Positions 26,155-35,933 of a stretch of DNA of 54,082 bases are shown here, in pieces (positions within the stretch are counted from its first letter, which is position 1; the number at the start of each line of letters is the position of its first letter). The stretch covers positions 1 to 54,082 of the forward strand of contig JAQGPJ010000007.1 of NCBI GenBank assembly GCA_028293125.1, in the 5' to 3' direction. The notes under the pieces were generated by a model, which had not been told where the DNA came from, ran no database searches, and was given only the letters and a program-made list of their open reading frames with translations. A program made the translations under genes and the position numbers. The DNA comes from Verrucomicrobiales bacterium. GTDB taxonomy: Bacteria; Verrucomicrobiota; Verrucomicrobiia; Verrucomicrobiales; V1-33.

Positions 26155-27231
26155 TCACAGCTTTCTGATGGAGTCGTCGAGGGCGGCGATGAGCTCACCG
26201 ATGGTCTCGGCGGTTTCGTCGCCCATGTTGGAGAGGCGGAAAGTGGTGCCCTTGATCTTGCCGTAACCGCCGTCGATGGCCATGGCGTGGTCCTTTTTCA
26301 TAATGGAGACCAGTTTGGCGGTGTCGATCCCAAGGTTGTTTTTCACACAGGTGAGGGATTTGGAGCGGTAGCCCTCCGGGGCCAGGAATTCAAAACCCTG
26401 ACGGCGCACCCAGCCGTGGACGAGGTCGTTGAGCGCCGCGTGGCGGGCGTAGCGGGGCTCCAGCCCTTCCGCCAGGATATCCTCCAGCTTGCTTTCGAGG
26501 GCGTAAATCAGCGGGATGACCGGAGTGCTGGGAGTCATGAGATTGTCCGCGTTTTTGCGGAACTCCACAAAGTCGAAATAGTAACCGCGGTCCTTCACCG
26601 TAGCCGCCTTCGCCAAGGCCGCGTCGCTGATGGCGAAGAGCGCCATGCCGGGCGGCAGGGCCAGGGCCTTCTGCGTGCCCAGCAGCATCACATCCACGCC
26701 CAGTTCATCGAATGGGGTGGGCACGGCGCTGAAGCTGCTGACGGTGTCCACAATCAGGCTGACACCGGGGTGTTTTTTGACCACGGCGGCGATCTCCTTC
26801 AAAGGATTGAGCACACCGGTGGAGGTTTCATTGTGCACGAGAGTGACGGCGTCGAAGCCGCCGGCGGCCAGGCGCTCATCCACCATCTCCGCGGTGATGG
26901 GCTGGCCCCATTCGACCTTCAGGGCTTCGGCCTGTTTGCCGCAGGCCAGAGAGACGTCATACCATTTGTCGGAGAACGCGCCGCAGCAGCAGTTGAGCAC
27001 CTTCTGTGTGACCAGATTGCGGATGGAGCCCTCCATGACGCCCCAGGCCGAGGAGGTGGACAGGAAAACGGGCTGCGAGGTGCTGAACACCTGTTGGAGC
27101 ATCGGCATGATGCGGCCATAAAGCGCCTGGAAGTCCTTGCTGCGGTGACCCATCATCGGACGCGTGAGGGCCTGGGTGGTTTTGGGGCTGACTTCGACAG
27201 GGCCGGGAATGAAGAGCTTCGTGTGTGACAT
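26155..27231 (-). CDS. Class V aminotransferase (alanine-glyoxylate / serine-pyruvate type)
   Basis: 358 residues. The opening LFIPGPVEVSP and the PLP lysine K188 in GTQKALALPPG are typical of the AGXT/serine-pyruvate subgroup; D162 (LIVDTVSSF) would contact the PLP ring nitrogen. The arginine in FRLSNMGD near the C-terminus fits the carboxylate-binding position. The enzyme should transfer amino groups between Ala or Ser and glyoxylate or pyruvate; it could also act in serine biosynthesis or with phosphoserine-like substrates. It is 329 bases upstream of trpA and 41 bases after the TPR gene. Confidence 0.9.
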   Translation of the reverse strand: MSHTKLFIPGPVEVSPKTTQALTRPMMGHRSKDFQALYGRIMPMLQQVFSTSQPVFLSTSSAWGVMEGSIRNLVTQKVLNCCCGAFSDKWYDVSLACGKQAEALKVEWGQPITAEMVDERLAAGGFDAVTLVHNETSTGVLNPLKEIAAVVKKHPGVSLIVDTVSSFSAVPTPFDELGVDVMLLGTQKALALPPGMALFAISDAALAKAATVKDRGYYFDFVEFRKNADNLMTPSTPVIPLIYALESKLEDILAEGLEPRYARHAALNDLVHGWVRRQGFEFLAPEGYRSKSLTCVKNNLGIDTAKLVSIMKKDHAMAIDGGYGKIKGTTFRLSNMGDETAETIGELIAALDDSIRKL

Positions 27232-27272
27232 GGAGTGAATGACGGAGGGGAAACCGGGCCGGGCATCGGGGA

Positions 27273-29834
27273 TCAGCGGGAGTCCGGCCAGATTTTATAT
27301 TGCAGCAGCAGTTTGTTAACGAGGTCGGCGGCGGCGCGACCGCGGGGGCCGGGAGCTTTGGCCAGCTTTTTCATGATCTCAACGGCTTCCTCATACTTTC
27401 CGGCATTCTCCAGCAGCCGGCGCGCTTTATACCCGGCGCGGTGGAACCAAACATCCTCCGGAAGCGGGTCGGTCGGCAGCGCGGGGACCGCCGGAGGATC
27501 GCTCAGAATATCATAATAAGCCTCCAGCGCTTCGGCGGTGTGTTTCAGCGCCTCCAGGCACACCCCTTTGCGGAAAAGCGTCTGCTGCTTCCAGCCGGCG
27601 GGCAGTTTGGAATCGCTGGTCAGCTCGTCGAAGGCGGCCAGTCCGTCGCGGATTTCCACGGGCTGGCGCCCGGGGGCGGTCAGCAGCTCGGCCCGCACAC
27701 TCAGGGCCTGCCAGCGGGTGGTCTGATCCACCGGCGGCTGGGCGTTGGGAGCCAGAATTTCGTTCACCAGCTGCAGGGCGGCCTCGCCCTTGAGCAGCCG
27801 CTGGTTCAGCAGCGCCTCCTGCAGCCGCGCCTGCCATTTCAGCGGCCCGTTGTGCTGGAACACCTGCTCCCACAGGCCGACCGCCTGGTCGAAATTGGCC
27901 GGACCGAGGGCGCTGAGGGCGGCCTTGCCCGCCCAGAACACGGCGGCCTCCGCCAAGGGGCTGCGGGGATCGTCCTTCGCCAAGGCCTCGAACTGCTCGC
28001 GGGCCGCGCTGTACTGCTGCCGCAGGAAATACATCTCCGCCACCTTCATACGCAGATCCGAACGCCCGGCGGAGAGCGGCCAAGTCTCCAGAAACTTCTC
28101 CGCCTGGGCGGCCAGGGCGCCGGGGCCGGATTTGGCCTCAGCCACATAGACCCCCAGCAGGTCCGTGCGCTCCAGCCGCGCGGCATTGGTCCCCGCGGCG
28201 GCCCGGGCCTGCGCCAGCCAGCGCTCCGCCTCCGTCAAGGCAGGGGGATCCGCCCGCAGATTCAGCTCCGCCAAGGCCAGGAGGGCATCGAAATGCCGCG
28301 CATGATCCGGCAGATTGTCCACAAAGGCCTTCAGCCCGTCCATGGCCTCCTCCCGGCCTTTGGAGGCCAGGTAGAGGGCGCGCTCCAGATGGAACTCCGC
28401 CCCCGCCATGCGGAATTCCGCCAAGGGGGAAGTGTCGAGAATGGCCAGCTCCTGCGCGGGCTCGCCGCCTCCGGATTGAAGTTCGGCGACCGCGGCATTG
28501 TAGGCCGCGGCGGCGCGCAGCGCGGGATCCGGGGATTGGCGGGTGGTTTCCCGGAAATTCTGGCTGGCGCGGCGGTAGTTGCCGGCATCGTACTCCGCTT
28601 GACCGGCCACCCATCCGGCCCAAGTCAGGAGAGCCGGCCCCGGAGAAAGTGCGCGCAGCCTTTTCAACACGGACACCGCCTCCTGCCGCCGCTGCCGGGT
28701 GGCGTAAAACTGGGCTTGGCGCAGCAGGGCCTCGGCCAGCAGCGGGCTGTCCGGCAGATCCTTCGGAATGGCGGCCCAGGCACTTTCCGCCTCCTTGGTC
28801 TCGCGCGCGGCTTCGGCGCTGTTTTCCGGCAATTCACCGGCTGCTTCATGCGCCGCCGCCAAGGCGAAGCGGGCGCGGGCCTTCATCTGCGGATCGGGGG
28901 AGGCGGACAGGGTGCCCAAAAAGGCTTGGATTTCTTTGGCCGGCGGATTGTTCATCGACTCCAGCTCCCGAAAGGCCGGAGCCAGCACCTCCGGCACCGG
29001 GGCCGGGGAAAGGGACAGCAGCTGCCGCAGGGCGGGCAGTGCCTCCAGTGACCGTCCCGCTGCCCGCAGCGCCTGCACCCGGCCCAGCATGGCCGCCTGC
29101 CGCAGCCGGGCCGGCATTTTGCCGGCTCCCTCGGTGATCAGGGCAAACAGAGACTCGGCTCCGGCGGCATCACCCTGGGCCAAGGCGGTGCGTCCGCGCA
29201 GATAACGCAGTTGGGCTTCCCAGTTTGCCGGCGTGTCGATGGTGGTTTGACCTGCCAGCACTTCCGCTGCCTCCGCCGCCCTGCCGATGGAAAGCAGCAA
29301 TTCCACCGACCAGATCCGGGCCCGGATGGCCTGGTCCCCGCCGGATGGCGTGATCAGGGGTGCCAGCAGCCGCAGGGCGCGGGGCATATCTCCCAAGGCC
29401 GCCTGCATGCCGGCCTGGCAGAAAACCGTCTCCACCGAATACCGGAACTCCGGCATCCGGGCCAGGGCTTCAAAATCCTGCTCCGCCGCCCGCCATTCCC
29501 TCAGCTGTCCCAAGGCTTGGGCGTGCCAGAAAAGCGCCTCCGGCAGCAGCTTCAGCTCCGGGGATTCCGTTAGGGTCCGGGCCTCCGCCGGCTGCCCAGC
29601 CCTCACCAAGGCCTCGGCCAGCAGCAGCTGGGCGTTGGTCCTCGGCTGATCCTTCAGGGCCGGATTGGCCAGCAGACGGTTCAGCTTCACCACCGCCACC
29701 TCCGGCAGACGGTCGCGCAGGGCGCTGGCCGCCAGTTTGTATTCCGGGAACTTGGACAGACCGTTGTCCGTCGTCTGGGCTCCCGCCCACAGCGGCAGAA
29801 AGCCCAGGGTCAAAACGCAGTGGAGCACCTTCAT
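27273..29834 (-). CDS. Secreted TPR-repeat protein
   Basis: 853 residues from the ATG at 29834, chosen because a signal peptide (MKVLHCVLTLGFLPLWAGAQ) starts there; the frame is open to 29969. Almost the whole mature chain is TPR-like helical repeats with recurring A-x-x-LA and W/Y-x-x-A patterns (AQLLLAEALVRAGQPAEA, YFLRQQYSAAREQFEAL). YbgF/BamD-like segments occur at the C-terminus (LFRKGVCLEALKHTAEALEAYYDIL). No enzymatic motif is seen. It is likely periplasmic and scaffolding. It lies 41 bases upstream of the aminotransferase gene on the same strand, so the two may be co-transcribed. Confidence 0.85.
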   Translation of the reverse strand: MKVLHCVLTLGFLPLWAGAQTTDNGLSKFPEYKLAASALRDRLPEVAVVKLNRLLANPALKDQPRTNAQLLLAEALVRAGQPAEARTLTESPELKLLPEALFWHAQALGQLREWRAAEQDFEALARMPEFRYSVETVFCQAGMQAALGDMPRALRLLAPLITPSGGDQAIRARIWSVELLLSIGRAAEAAEVLAGQTTIDTPANWEAQLRYLRGRTALAQGDAAGAESLFALITEGAGKMPARLRQAAMLGRVQALRAAGRSLEALPALRQLLSLSPAPVPEVLAPAFRELESMNNPPAKEIQAFLGTLSASPDPQMKARARFALAAAHEAAGELPENSAEAARETKEAESAWAAIPKDLPDSPLLAEALLRQAQFYATRQRRQEAVSVLKRLRALSPGPALLTWAGWVAGQAEYDAGNYRRASQNFRETTRQSPDPALRAAAAYNAAVAELQSGGGEPAQELAILDTSPLAEFRMAGAEFHLERALYLASKGREEAMDGLKAFVDNLPDHARHFDALLALAELNLRADPPALTEAERWLAQARAAAGTNAARLERTDLLGVYVAEAKSGPGALAAQAEKFLETWPLSAGRSDLRMKVAEMYFLRQQYSAAREQFEALAKDDPRSPLAEAAVFWAGKAALSALGPANFDQAVGLWEQVFQHNGPLKWQARLQEALLNQRLLKGEAALQLVNEILAPNAQPPVDQTTRWQALSVRAELLTAPGRQPVEIRDGLAAFDELTSDSKLPAGWKQQTLFRKGVCLEALKHTAEALEAYYDILSDPPAVPALPTDPLPEDVWFHRAGYKARRLLENAGKYEEAVEIMKKLAKAPGPRGRAAADLVNKLLLQYKIWPDSR

Positions 29835-30007
29835 TCCGTGAGACCCCGAAGCTGTCCGCTCCAGGAGGCCAATGCAACCGTCTCCTTCCCCCTGGCCGGC
29901 ACCGTCACTGTTTTTGATATCCCGGAAGCGGGAACCGCCGCCGCCTGCTCCGCACCGGACTGGAGACACCGCGTGACGGTCCGGCCAAGCCGGGCGGCGG
30001 ATGGGCC

Positions 30008-31201
30008 CTAGCTGTCGCGCAGCGCGGAGGCGATGGGCATCCGGGCGGCGCGCAGGGCGGGGAACAGCCCGCCGAAAAGCCCGAGGATGGCCGCCATCGC
30101 GATGGCGGCCGCCAGCAGGAGCGGGGTGACGGCGAAGTTGAAGCTGACTTGGCTGAAGGTCTGGAAATTCATGGTGGAGGTCTGGTAGCCGTTGAAGGCC
30201 CAGTAGGCGGCCGCGGCTCCCACCACCCCGCCGGCCAGGGACAGGACGATGGATTCCGCCAGCACCGAGACCACCACCGGAGCGGCTGGAAAGCCCAGCG
30301 CCCGCAGGGTGGCGATCTCCCGCGTGCGGCTAGCGACGGCGCTGTACATGGTGTTCAATGCCCCGAAAAGCGCCCCCAGCCCCATCATGACCGAGATAAA
30401 AACACCGAAGACGGTGATGAACTGGCTGAGCATTTCCGACTGGCTGGAGTAGAAGTCGGGCAACGTCCGGGCAGTGGCCTTGAGTTCCGGATTTTTGCTG
30501 ATCCCGTTTTTGAAGATCCCGAAGTCCTCCGGAGAGGCCAGCCGCACATACACAGACTGAAAGGTGGGGCCCCGGTTGTAGGCGGGCTGCAGCACAGCGG
30601 CGTCGGTCCAGATCTCCGAATCCGAAATACCGCCGCCGGAGGTGAAAACGCCGACCACAGTCCAGACATTCCGTCCGACTTTGATCTCCTGGCCAATGTT
30701 CAGTCCTGCAAACTCCCGGCGGGCTCCCGCGCCCACGATGATTTCGTTTTTGCCGGATTCGAAGCGGCGGCCCTCCAGCATCCGGATGTTGCCGCGCACT
30801 TCAAAGGCGGTGCCCTCCACCCCCCGCAGAGGCACGTTGGCATCGGTGCCGGTGGTTCTTTTGGGAAGACTGATAATGACGAACAACTCCGCCGAGGCCA
30901 GCGGACCGGCGGCACCCCGGGCCACCCCGGGCGTGTCCGCGATGAGCCGTGTCTCGTCGCGGCCCAAACCACTGGTCATTTCATTCTCGGCTCCGGCCCT
31001 CAGGACAATGGCCACATCCGGAGAGCCCGCCGAGGTCATGGTTTTGCGGAACCCTTCGGCGATGGACAGCACGCCGGTGAGAACCGCCACCACGCCCGCG
31101 ATGCCCACGGCGGCGGTCAGGGCGGATCCCTTGCGTGCGGGGATGGAGCGCAGATTGAAAAGCGCCACGGTGAAAAGCTGGGAAAGCCAGTTGGAGGCCA
31201 C
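30008..31201 (-). CDS. ABC transporter permease, FtsX/MacB type (second permease)
   Basis: 397 residues from a GTG at 31201. The layout is MacB_PCD: a first TM helix (about 27-50, ALTAAVGIAGVVAVLTGVLS), a large periplasmic domain (about 55-265), then three C-terminal TM helices (FISVMMGLGALFGALNTM, IVLSLAGGVVGAAAAYWAF, LLLAAAIAMAAILGLFGGLFPA). The stretch TREIATLRALGFP is the cytoplasmic coupling motif of FtsX permeases. It is the last gene of the exporter operon, 46 bases after the other permease. The two permeases probably form a heterodimer. Confidence 0.9.
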   Translation of the reverse strand: MASNWLSQLFTVALFNLRSIPARKGSALTAAVGIAGVVAVLTGVLSIAEGFRKTMTSAGSPDVAIVLRAGAENEMTSGLGRDETRLIADTPGVARGAAGPLASAELFVIISLPKRTTGTDANVPLRGVEGTAFEVRGNIRMLEGRRFESGKNEIIVGAGARREFAGLNIGQEIKVGRNVWTVVGVFTSGGGISDSEIWTDAAVLQPAYNRGPTFQSVYVRLASPEDFGIFKNGISKNPELKATARTLPDFYSSQSEMLSQFITVFGVFISVMMGLGALFGALNTMYSAVASRTREIATLRALGFPAAPVVVSVLAESIVLSLAGGVVGAAAAYWAFNGYQTSTMNFQTFSQVSFNFAVTPLLLAAAIAMAAILGLFGGLFPALRAARMPIASALRDS

Positions 31202-31247
31202 TGCGGGAAAATTAAACGTTTAAGGTGTCCGGGACAGGCAGTGGAGC

Positions 31248-32420
31248 TCACGCGTCGCGCCGCAGCGCCTCCGCGATACGGAGCCTGAAGGCTTGGATGG
31301 CCGGTACCGCGCCGGTGACAAGGCCGAGCAGCAGAGCGAAGCCCATGCCCAGATAAATGTCCTGGGGTTTCATGTACCACACCGGCAGGAAATTCGGCAC
31401 CGGACTGCCGCCCAGACTGAACACCCACGCCATGGCCAGCCCCGTGAGGCCGCCCAGCAGGGCGACGGTGCAGCTTTCCCCGAGCACCAGCATCAGCACC
31501 AGCCCGTTGGGGAAGCCAATGGCTTTGAGCACGCCGAGTTCCGCAAACCGCTCGCGCACCGCTTGGCTCATGGTGTTGCCGGAGATGAGCAGAATGGTGA
31601 AGAACACCATGGAGAGCACGGCGCGGATAATGGAGGCGATGTCGCCGAACTGCTGGATGAAACCCTGCACCATGGCTCCTTCGGGCTCCGCCTTCACCTC
31701 CCAGGGGGAGTTGGCGAATTCGTCATCAATTCTTTTGGAGATGGCGTCCGCCTGCTGGGGATCGTCCACCCTCACGCCGAACCAGCCGACCATGCTTTTG
31801 TCCAGGCCGCCGCGCATCTCCTCGAAGTAATCATAGCGGAACAGGAAGCCGGAAAGATCGGTGTTCTTTTTGGCTCCGGTGTAGATACCCACGATATTGA
31901 ACTCCCAGCTGTTGGCCCCTGCCTCTGTCTGCCAGATCGGGGAGGTGAGCTGGATGTGGTCACCGATCCTCCATTTATACTTGTCCGCCGCGGTTTTTCC
32001 CACCACGGCTCCGGTGCGGGTGCTCATCCATGCCTCCATTTGGCTGGCAGGCAGGACGAGTTCGGGGTATATCTTCATGAAAATCTCCGGGTCCACGGGA
32101 AAGCTGGGCACCACCACATCCGAAGCGTTGTCCATGGTTTTAGTCATGCCGTTGAACCATGTCTGGTGCGCGACAAGGGACACGCCGTGAATGGTTTTGA
32201 TGCGGTTGGCATACCCCTGCGGCAGCATCTGGATAAAGGAGACCTTATGCCGCACCACCAAGCGCGCGGCGTCCGTGGCACTGACCCCGCCGGTCAGTGA
32301 CTCCTTGAGGATGCAGAGAATGCCGAACAGCAGGAAGGCCACGAAAATGGACAGCAGTGTCAGCACGGACCGCAGCTTCTTCCGCTTCATTGAGCTCCAG
32401 ATGAGGCTGAGGAATTTCAT
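31248..32420 (-). CDS. ABC transporter permease, FtsX/MacB type (first permease)
   Basis: 390 residues. One N-terminal TM helix (about 17-40), a periplasmic MacB_PCD domain (about 45-265) and three C-terminal TM helices. The coupling motif is RFAELGVLKAIGFPNGL. The start overlaps the ATPase stop by 4 bases (ATGA), indicating translational coupling. This family includes MacB, LolC/E and lipid or peptide exporters; substrates cannot be deduced. Confidence 0.9.
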   Translation of the reverse strand: MKFLSLIWSSMKRKKLRSVLTLLSIFVAFLLFGILCILKESLTGGVSATDAARLVVRHKVSFIQMLPQGYANRIKTIHGVSLVAHQTWFNGMTKTMDNASDVVVPSFPVDPEIFMKIYPELVLPASQMEAWMSTRTGAVVGKTAADKYKWRIGDHIQLTSPIWQTEAGANSWEFNIVGIYTGAKKNTDLSGFLFRYDYFEEMRGGLDKSMVGWFGVRVDDPQQADAISKRIDDEFANSPWEVKAEPEGAMVQGFIQQFGDIASIIRAVLSMVFFTILLISGNTMSQAVRERFAELGVLKAIGFPNGLVLMLVLGESCTVALLGGLTGLAMAWVFSLGGSPVPNFLPVWYMKPQDIYLGMGFALLLGLVTGAVPAIQAFRLRIAEALRRDA

Positions 32421-33112
32421 TCCGGACCCGTGGTGGAGAGCTGCCCCTTGTCCAGGTGCACCGTGCGCGAGGCCCGTGCGGAGGCGTGGGGATCGTGGGT
32501 GACCATGATGATGGTTTTGCCATTTTCCTGAAGGGACTGCAGCAGGCTCAGAACCTCATCCCCGGACTTGCGGTCCAGATCCCCTGTCGGCTCGTCGCAG
32601 AGCAGCAGGGTGGGGTCCGTGACAATGGCCCGCGCGATGCCCACACGCTGCTGCTCACCGCCGGACAGCGTGCGGGGGAAGTGATTCAGCCGGTGGGAAA
32701 GGCCCACAGCGTTCAGAGCAATTTCCGCGTGCTCCCGGCGCTCCCTGCGGTTCAGGTGGGTCAGCAGCAGAGGCAGCTCCACATTCTTCTGCGCGGTCAG
32801 CACCGGCATGAGATTGTAAAATTGAAACACAAATCCCACATGCCTCGCCCGCCAGGCGGCCAGCTGCCGGTCATCCAGCTCATCCAACCGGTCATTCTCA
32901 ATGATCACACTGCCGGAGGTGGCGCGGTCCAGCCCTCCGATGAGATTGAGCAGAGTGGATTTTCCCGAGCCGGATGGACCCATCAGGGCGAGAAACTCCC
33001 CCCGGGCGACGGTCAGGTCCAGACCGGAGAGAACGTGGATCTCTTCCGATCCCCGGTGGAAGGTCTTGGTGACATGCTCAATCCGGACCAGATCGGATGA
33101 TTCCGCACTCAT
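32417..33112 (-). CDS. ABC transporter ATP-binding protein (LolD/MacB type)
   Basis: 231 residues. Walker [14 protein letters not shown]-loop in [13 protein letters not shown], signature [15 protein letters not shown], Walker [13 protein letters not shown] and a switch histidine (VTHDP) are all intact. The [10 protein letters not shown] stretch is typical of the LolD/MacB subgroup. It powers the two FtsX-type permeases encoded next. It overlaps the adaptor gene and the first permease gene by 4 bases each. Confidence 0.95.
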   Translation of the reverse strand: MSAESSDLVRIEHVTKTFHRGSEEIHVLSGLDLTVARGEFLALMGPSGSGKSTLLNLIGGLDRATSGSVIIENDRLDELDDRQLAAWRARHVGFVFQFYNLMPVLTAQKNVELPLLLTHLNRRERREHAEIALNAVGLSHRLNHFPRTLSGGEQQRVGIARAIVTDPTLLLCDEPTGDLDRKSGDEVLSLLQSLQENGKTIIMVTHDPHASARASRTVHLDKGQLSTTGPE

Positions 33113-34350
33113 GGCTTCTCCTCTTTGACAGTGACACCGTCCACCAGCCCCGCAGGAGGGCTGATGACGATTTTTTCCCCCGCTGACAGTCCGCTGGCGA
33201 CCGTGGTTTCGCCATTGAGAGTGCCGGACACCGTGACAGGACGGCGTTCCGCTTTTTCCTCCCTGACCACCCAGACTGCCGTGCTCCCGTTGGAATTCAT
33301 CACTGCAGCCTCCGGCACCACAATCACCGTTTTATCCTTGTTCTCCGGCGCTTTATCGGCGGGCTCATTGCTGAGAAACGCGACCTTCACACCCATCTCC
33401 GGGAGGATGCGCGGGTCCAGTTGGTCAAACCCCACCCGCACCTTCACCGTGGCCTTCTGACGGTTGGCCGTGGGAATGATGGCGATTACCTTGCTGGGGA
33501 TTTTCCAGTCCGGCCAGGCGTCCAGTGTCGCAGTCACAGGCTGGGCGGGCTGCACACGGTTGATGAAGCTTTCATTGACATCGACATCGATTTCCAGCGA
33601 CATCATGTCCACCATCGTGCAGATACCGGTACGGGTGAAGCCGCCGGCGGACATAGGAGAGATCATCTCCCCCGGCTGTGAGTTCTTGGTGGTCACCATG
33701 CCATCAAAGGGGGCCCGGATCAGCATGTCATCCAATTGCTGCTGCCACTGCTCCACCTCGCGCTCCGCCACCTGGACATCGGCGGTCTGGCGGACGATGC
33801 GGGCCTTCAAGGCGCGGACCTCCGTCTCAGCCCGGAAAATATCCGACTGGCTCGCGGCATTGCTGGCCGTCAGTCTGGCGAAGCGGTCGCGCTCCTGCTC
33901 TGCAAAAGCCAGATTGGGACCGGTCTCCTCCAAAATTTTGCGGGCGGAGTCCAGCTGCGCCTCCGCCAGCCGCATGCCGGCCTTCACATTGGAGTCGTCC
34001 AGCCTCGCCAGCACTTGGCCGGCGGTGACCTTCATGCCCTCCTCCACCAGCACCTCCATCACCTTGCCGGTGACTTTTGAGGAGACTGTGGCCTCCCGCC
34101 GCGCCGAAACATAGCCCGAGGCATTCAGCAGGGTGCGTGTGGCACTAAGGGAAACCCCGCGCGCCCCGGCTGTGCGCACAGGCACAGCTTTGGTGCGGTT
34201 CATCCACCCGTATATCCCGGCCCCCACCGCCGCCAGGATGAGGATGCGGAACCCCCACCTGCCACCGTCCCTCCCTGAGCGCGCTCCTCCTGTCCCTGAT
34301 GCTGTGCGGTCAATGCGCAGCCCGTCCAAAGCCATTTTTTGGGAACTCAT
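33109..34350 (-). CDS. HlyD/MacA-family periplasmic adaptor
   Basis: 413 residues. An N-terminal TM anchor (about 30-47, GFRILILAAVGAGIYGW) precedes a biotinyl-lipoyl half-motif (SKVTGKVMEVLVEEG), a coiled-coil hairpin of about 75 residues (LAEAQLDSARKIL to VQVAEREVEQWQQQLDD), the second lipoyl half and a beta-barrel domain. The C-terminal membrane-proximal domain ends VKEEKP. MacA-type adaptors link an inner-membrane ABC exporter to an outer-membrane channel. No TolC-like gene is nearby. It is the first gene of the four-gene exporter operon. Confidence 0.92.
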   Translation of the reverse strand: MSSQKMALDGLRIDRTASGTGGARSGRDGGRWGFRILILAAVGAGIYGWMNRTKAVPVRTAGARGVSLSATRTLLNASGYVSARREATVSSKVTGKVMEVLVEEGMKVTAGQVLARLDDSNVKAGMRLAEAQLDSARKILEETGPNLAFAEQERDRFARLTASNAASQSDIFRAETEVRALKARIVRQTADVQVAEREVEQWQQQLDDMLIRAPFDGMVTTKNSQPGEMISPMSAGGFTRTGICTMVDMMSLEIDVDVNESFINRVQPAQPVTATLDAWPDWKIPSKVIAIIPTANRQKATVKVRVGFDQLDPRILPEMGVKVAFLSNEPADKAPENKDKTVIVVPEAAVMNSNGSTAVWVVREEKAERRPVTVSGTLNGETTVASGLSAGEKIVISPPAGLVDGVTVKEEKP

Positions 34351-34515
34351 CGCCGCTTAAAGGAGCAACCCGGCCCGGTCTTGCAACCACTTTCCGGACT
34401 TATTATGCTCCTGGTTGAACAATATAGAATGATTAAAACTGCCGGCGTGGCGGGCAGCGCGCGCTTGCCATCCGGGAATTGCCACATTCAGCAGAACGGG
34501 CTGGCTGCCGGCGGC

Positions 34516-35001
34516 TTAGTTTTCCTCATCAAAAAATCCCGCGGCGTCTGTGGCCACATTGGTGTCCAGAACCTGCCAGCGCCCGTCGCTAAAGTAGAAA
34601 TAAAACTTCCAGCGCAGGGGCCGCTTCTCGCCATTCAGCACATAGGTGACTTCCCGCAGCGTGGGACCGGCGGACCGGGCTTTCAGCGGATCCGCGCTGT
34701 CGATGCGTCCCGTCAGGTCCAGCACCCGGGTGGTGGAGCCGACCAGCTTCTTCACCATGTCGGGGTTCTCTCCCGGCAGCACCGATCCCTCAAACAGCCG
34801 GTTGTAGGCCGTCTCCACCTTGTGGTCCTTCAGAGTGGCGAAGAAGAGGTCAATCCGGGTGCGGATTTCCGGCTCCAGCGATGCCGTCACAGTGCGGGAT
34901 TTGGCCGGTGCCGGAGATTCGGCGGCGGATTTGCGGCCGGAGGCCGGTTGAGCCGTGGCCAGCCCGGCGGTCAGCAGAAGAGGAATCACACAGCGCATCA
35001 T
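34516..35001 (-). CDS. Small secreted protein of unknown function
   Basis: 161 residues from the ATG at 35001 (a second ATG follows at once). The signal peptide (MMRCVIPLLLTAGLATAQ) supports this start over the longer open frame to 35172. The mature part has a Ser/Ala/Pro spacer and then an alpha-beta domain (IRTRIDLFFATLKDHKVETAYNRLF; RWKFYFYFSDGRWQVLD), whose shape resembles NTF2-like/DUF4864-type proteins. No catalytic motif. It is upstream of the exporter operon on the same strand with 165 bases between. Confidence 0.65.
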   Translation of the reverse strand: MMRCVIPLLLTAGLATAQPASGRKSAAESPAPAKSRTVTASLEPEIRTRIDLFFATLKDHKVETAYNRLFEGSVLPGENPDMVKKLVGSTTRVLDLTGRIDSADPLKARSAGPTLREVTYVLNGEKRPLRWKFYFYFSDGRWQVLDTNVATDAAGFFDEEN

Positions 35002-35198
35002 AACACCGGCACTGGAATCCCTTCCGGGACCCCGCGCAACGGAAAGCCGGGAGTCTTCCCGCCGCCGTTTTCCTTTCCCATTCCCCAAGCTGGCGGATTG
35101 TGGAACGAAGCGGGTCATGCACGGAATCCTGCCCCTTCCGTTGCAACCGCCCGTGGCCCGCGTCTCCTGCACCGCCCCCGCCGTTTGTCCCCCCTGCC

Positions 35199-35849
35199 AT
35201 GATCCTTGAAATCCCCGCCCTGACCGGTCGTTTCATCACCCTCACGCCCTTGGAGCCGGATGCCGATTCGGCGGCGCTTTTCCGGATATCCCACGCGCCG
35301 GGAGTGGCGGAAGCCCTGTGGCGCTATATGCCCGCAGGACCTTTTCCGGATGCGGCGGCTATGCGGAACTATCTGCATCAATGGCAGAGTCAGGCGGATG
35401 TCATGGCCTTCACGGTCAGAGCCTCCATTGGCGGCGAGGGGACGGAAACCGTCCCGGTCGGCAGTATCTCCGTGATGAACTACCGCCGGGAGCACCGCAC
35501 CGCGGAGCTGGGGTATATCTGGTATGCACCCGCTGTCCGCCGCACCAAAGTGAACACCGAGGCCAACTATCTGCTGCTGCGCCACTGCTTTGAAGTTCTC
35601 GGATGCCGGCGCATGGAGTGGAAATGCGATTCGCTCAACCTGCCCAGCCGCGCGGCGGCGCTGCGCCTGGGCTACCGGTTTGAAGGACTGTTCCGCCAAC
35701 ACCTGATCGTGAAGGGGCTGAACCGCGACACCACTTGGTTCTCCATGCTGGACAGCGAGTGGCCGCAGACCGGCCAGGCCATCGCCCAATGGCTCTATCA
35801 GGACAACAGCGTGCCCCTCTCCACACTGACGAAATTGGCGGGTTCCTGA
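35199..35849 (+). CDS. GNAT-family N-acetyltransferase (RimJ/RimL-like)
   Basis: 216 residues from the ATG at 35199 (MILEIPALTGRFITLTPLE), the usual opening of the family; the frame is open back to 35100. It has the RimJ/RimL-type Acetyltransf_3 layout: GSISVMNYRREHRTAELGYIW as the central strand, the acetyl-CoA-binding turn RRTKVNTEANYLLLR, and CDSLNLPSRAAALRLGYRFEG. Members acetylate ribosomal N-termini, antibiotics or small molecules. The substrate is not predictable. It diverges from the small secreted protein gene. Confidence 0.88.
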   Translation: MILEIPALTGRFITLTPLEPDADSAALFRISHAPGVAEALWRYMPAGPFPDAAAMRNYLHQWQSQADVMAFTVRASIGGEGTETVPVGSISVMNYRREHRTAELGYIWYAPAVRRTKVNTEANYLLLRHCFEVLGCRRMEWKCDSLNLPSRAAALRLGYRFEGLFRQHLIVKGLNRDTTWFSMLDSEWPQTGQAIAQWLYQDNSVPLSTLTKLAGS

Positions 35850-35933
35850 CAGAGGCGGGGAATTTCCGTAAAATCCCCGTGCCCGCCGGTTGCCGTCCCC
35901 TTCGGATGCGGGCTATCAGAGGGGACTTCGACC

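Noticed and set aside
27300-29051. Plus-strand open frame of 583 codons
   Set aside because: Antisense to the TPR-repeat gene, which has a signal peptide and repeat pattern; the plus translation is Gly/Arg/Gln-rich without motifs.
34380-34450. Promoter for the exporter operon in the AT-rich stretch
   Set aside because: TATAAT-like pieces exist on the minus strand, but no -35/-10 pair has acceptable spacing.
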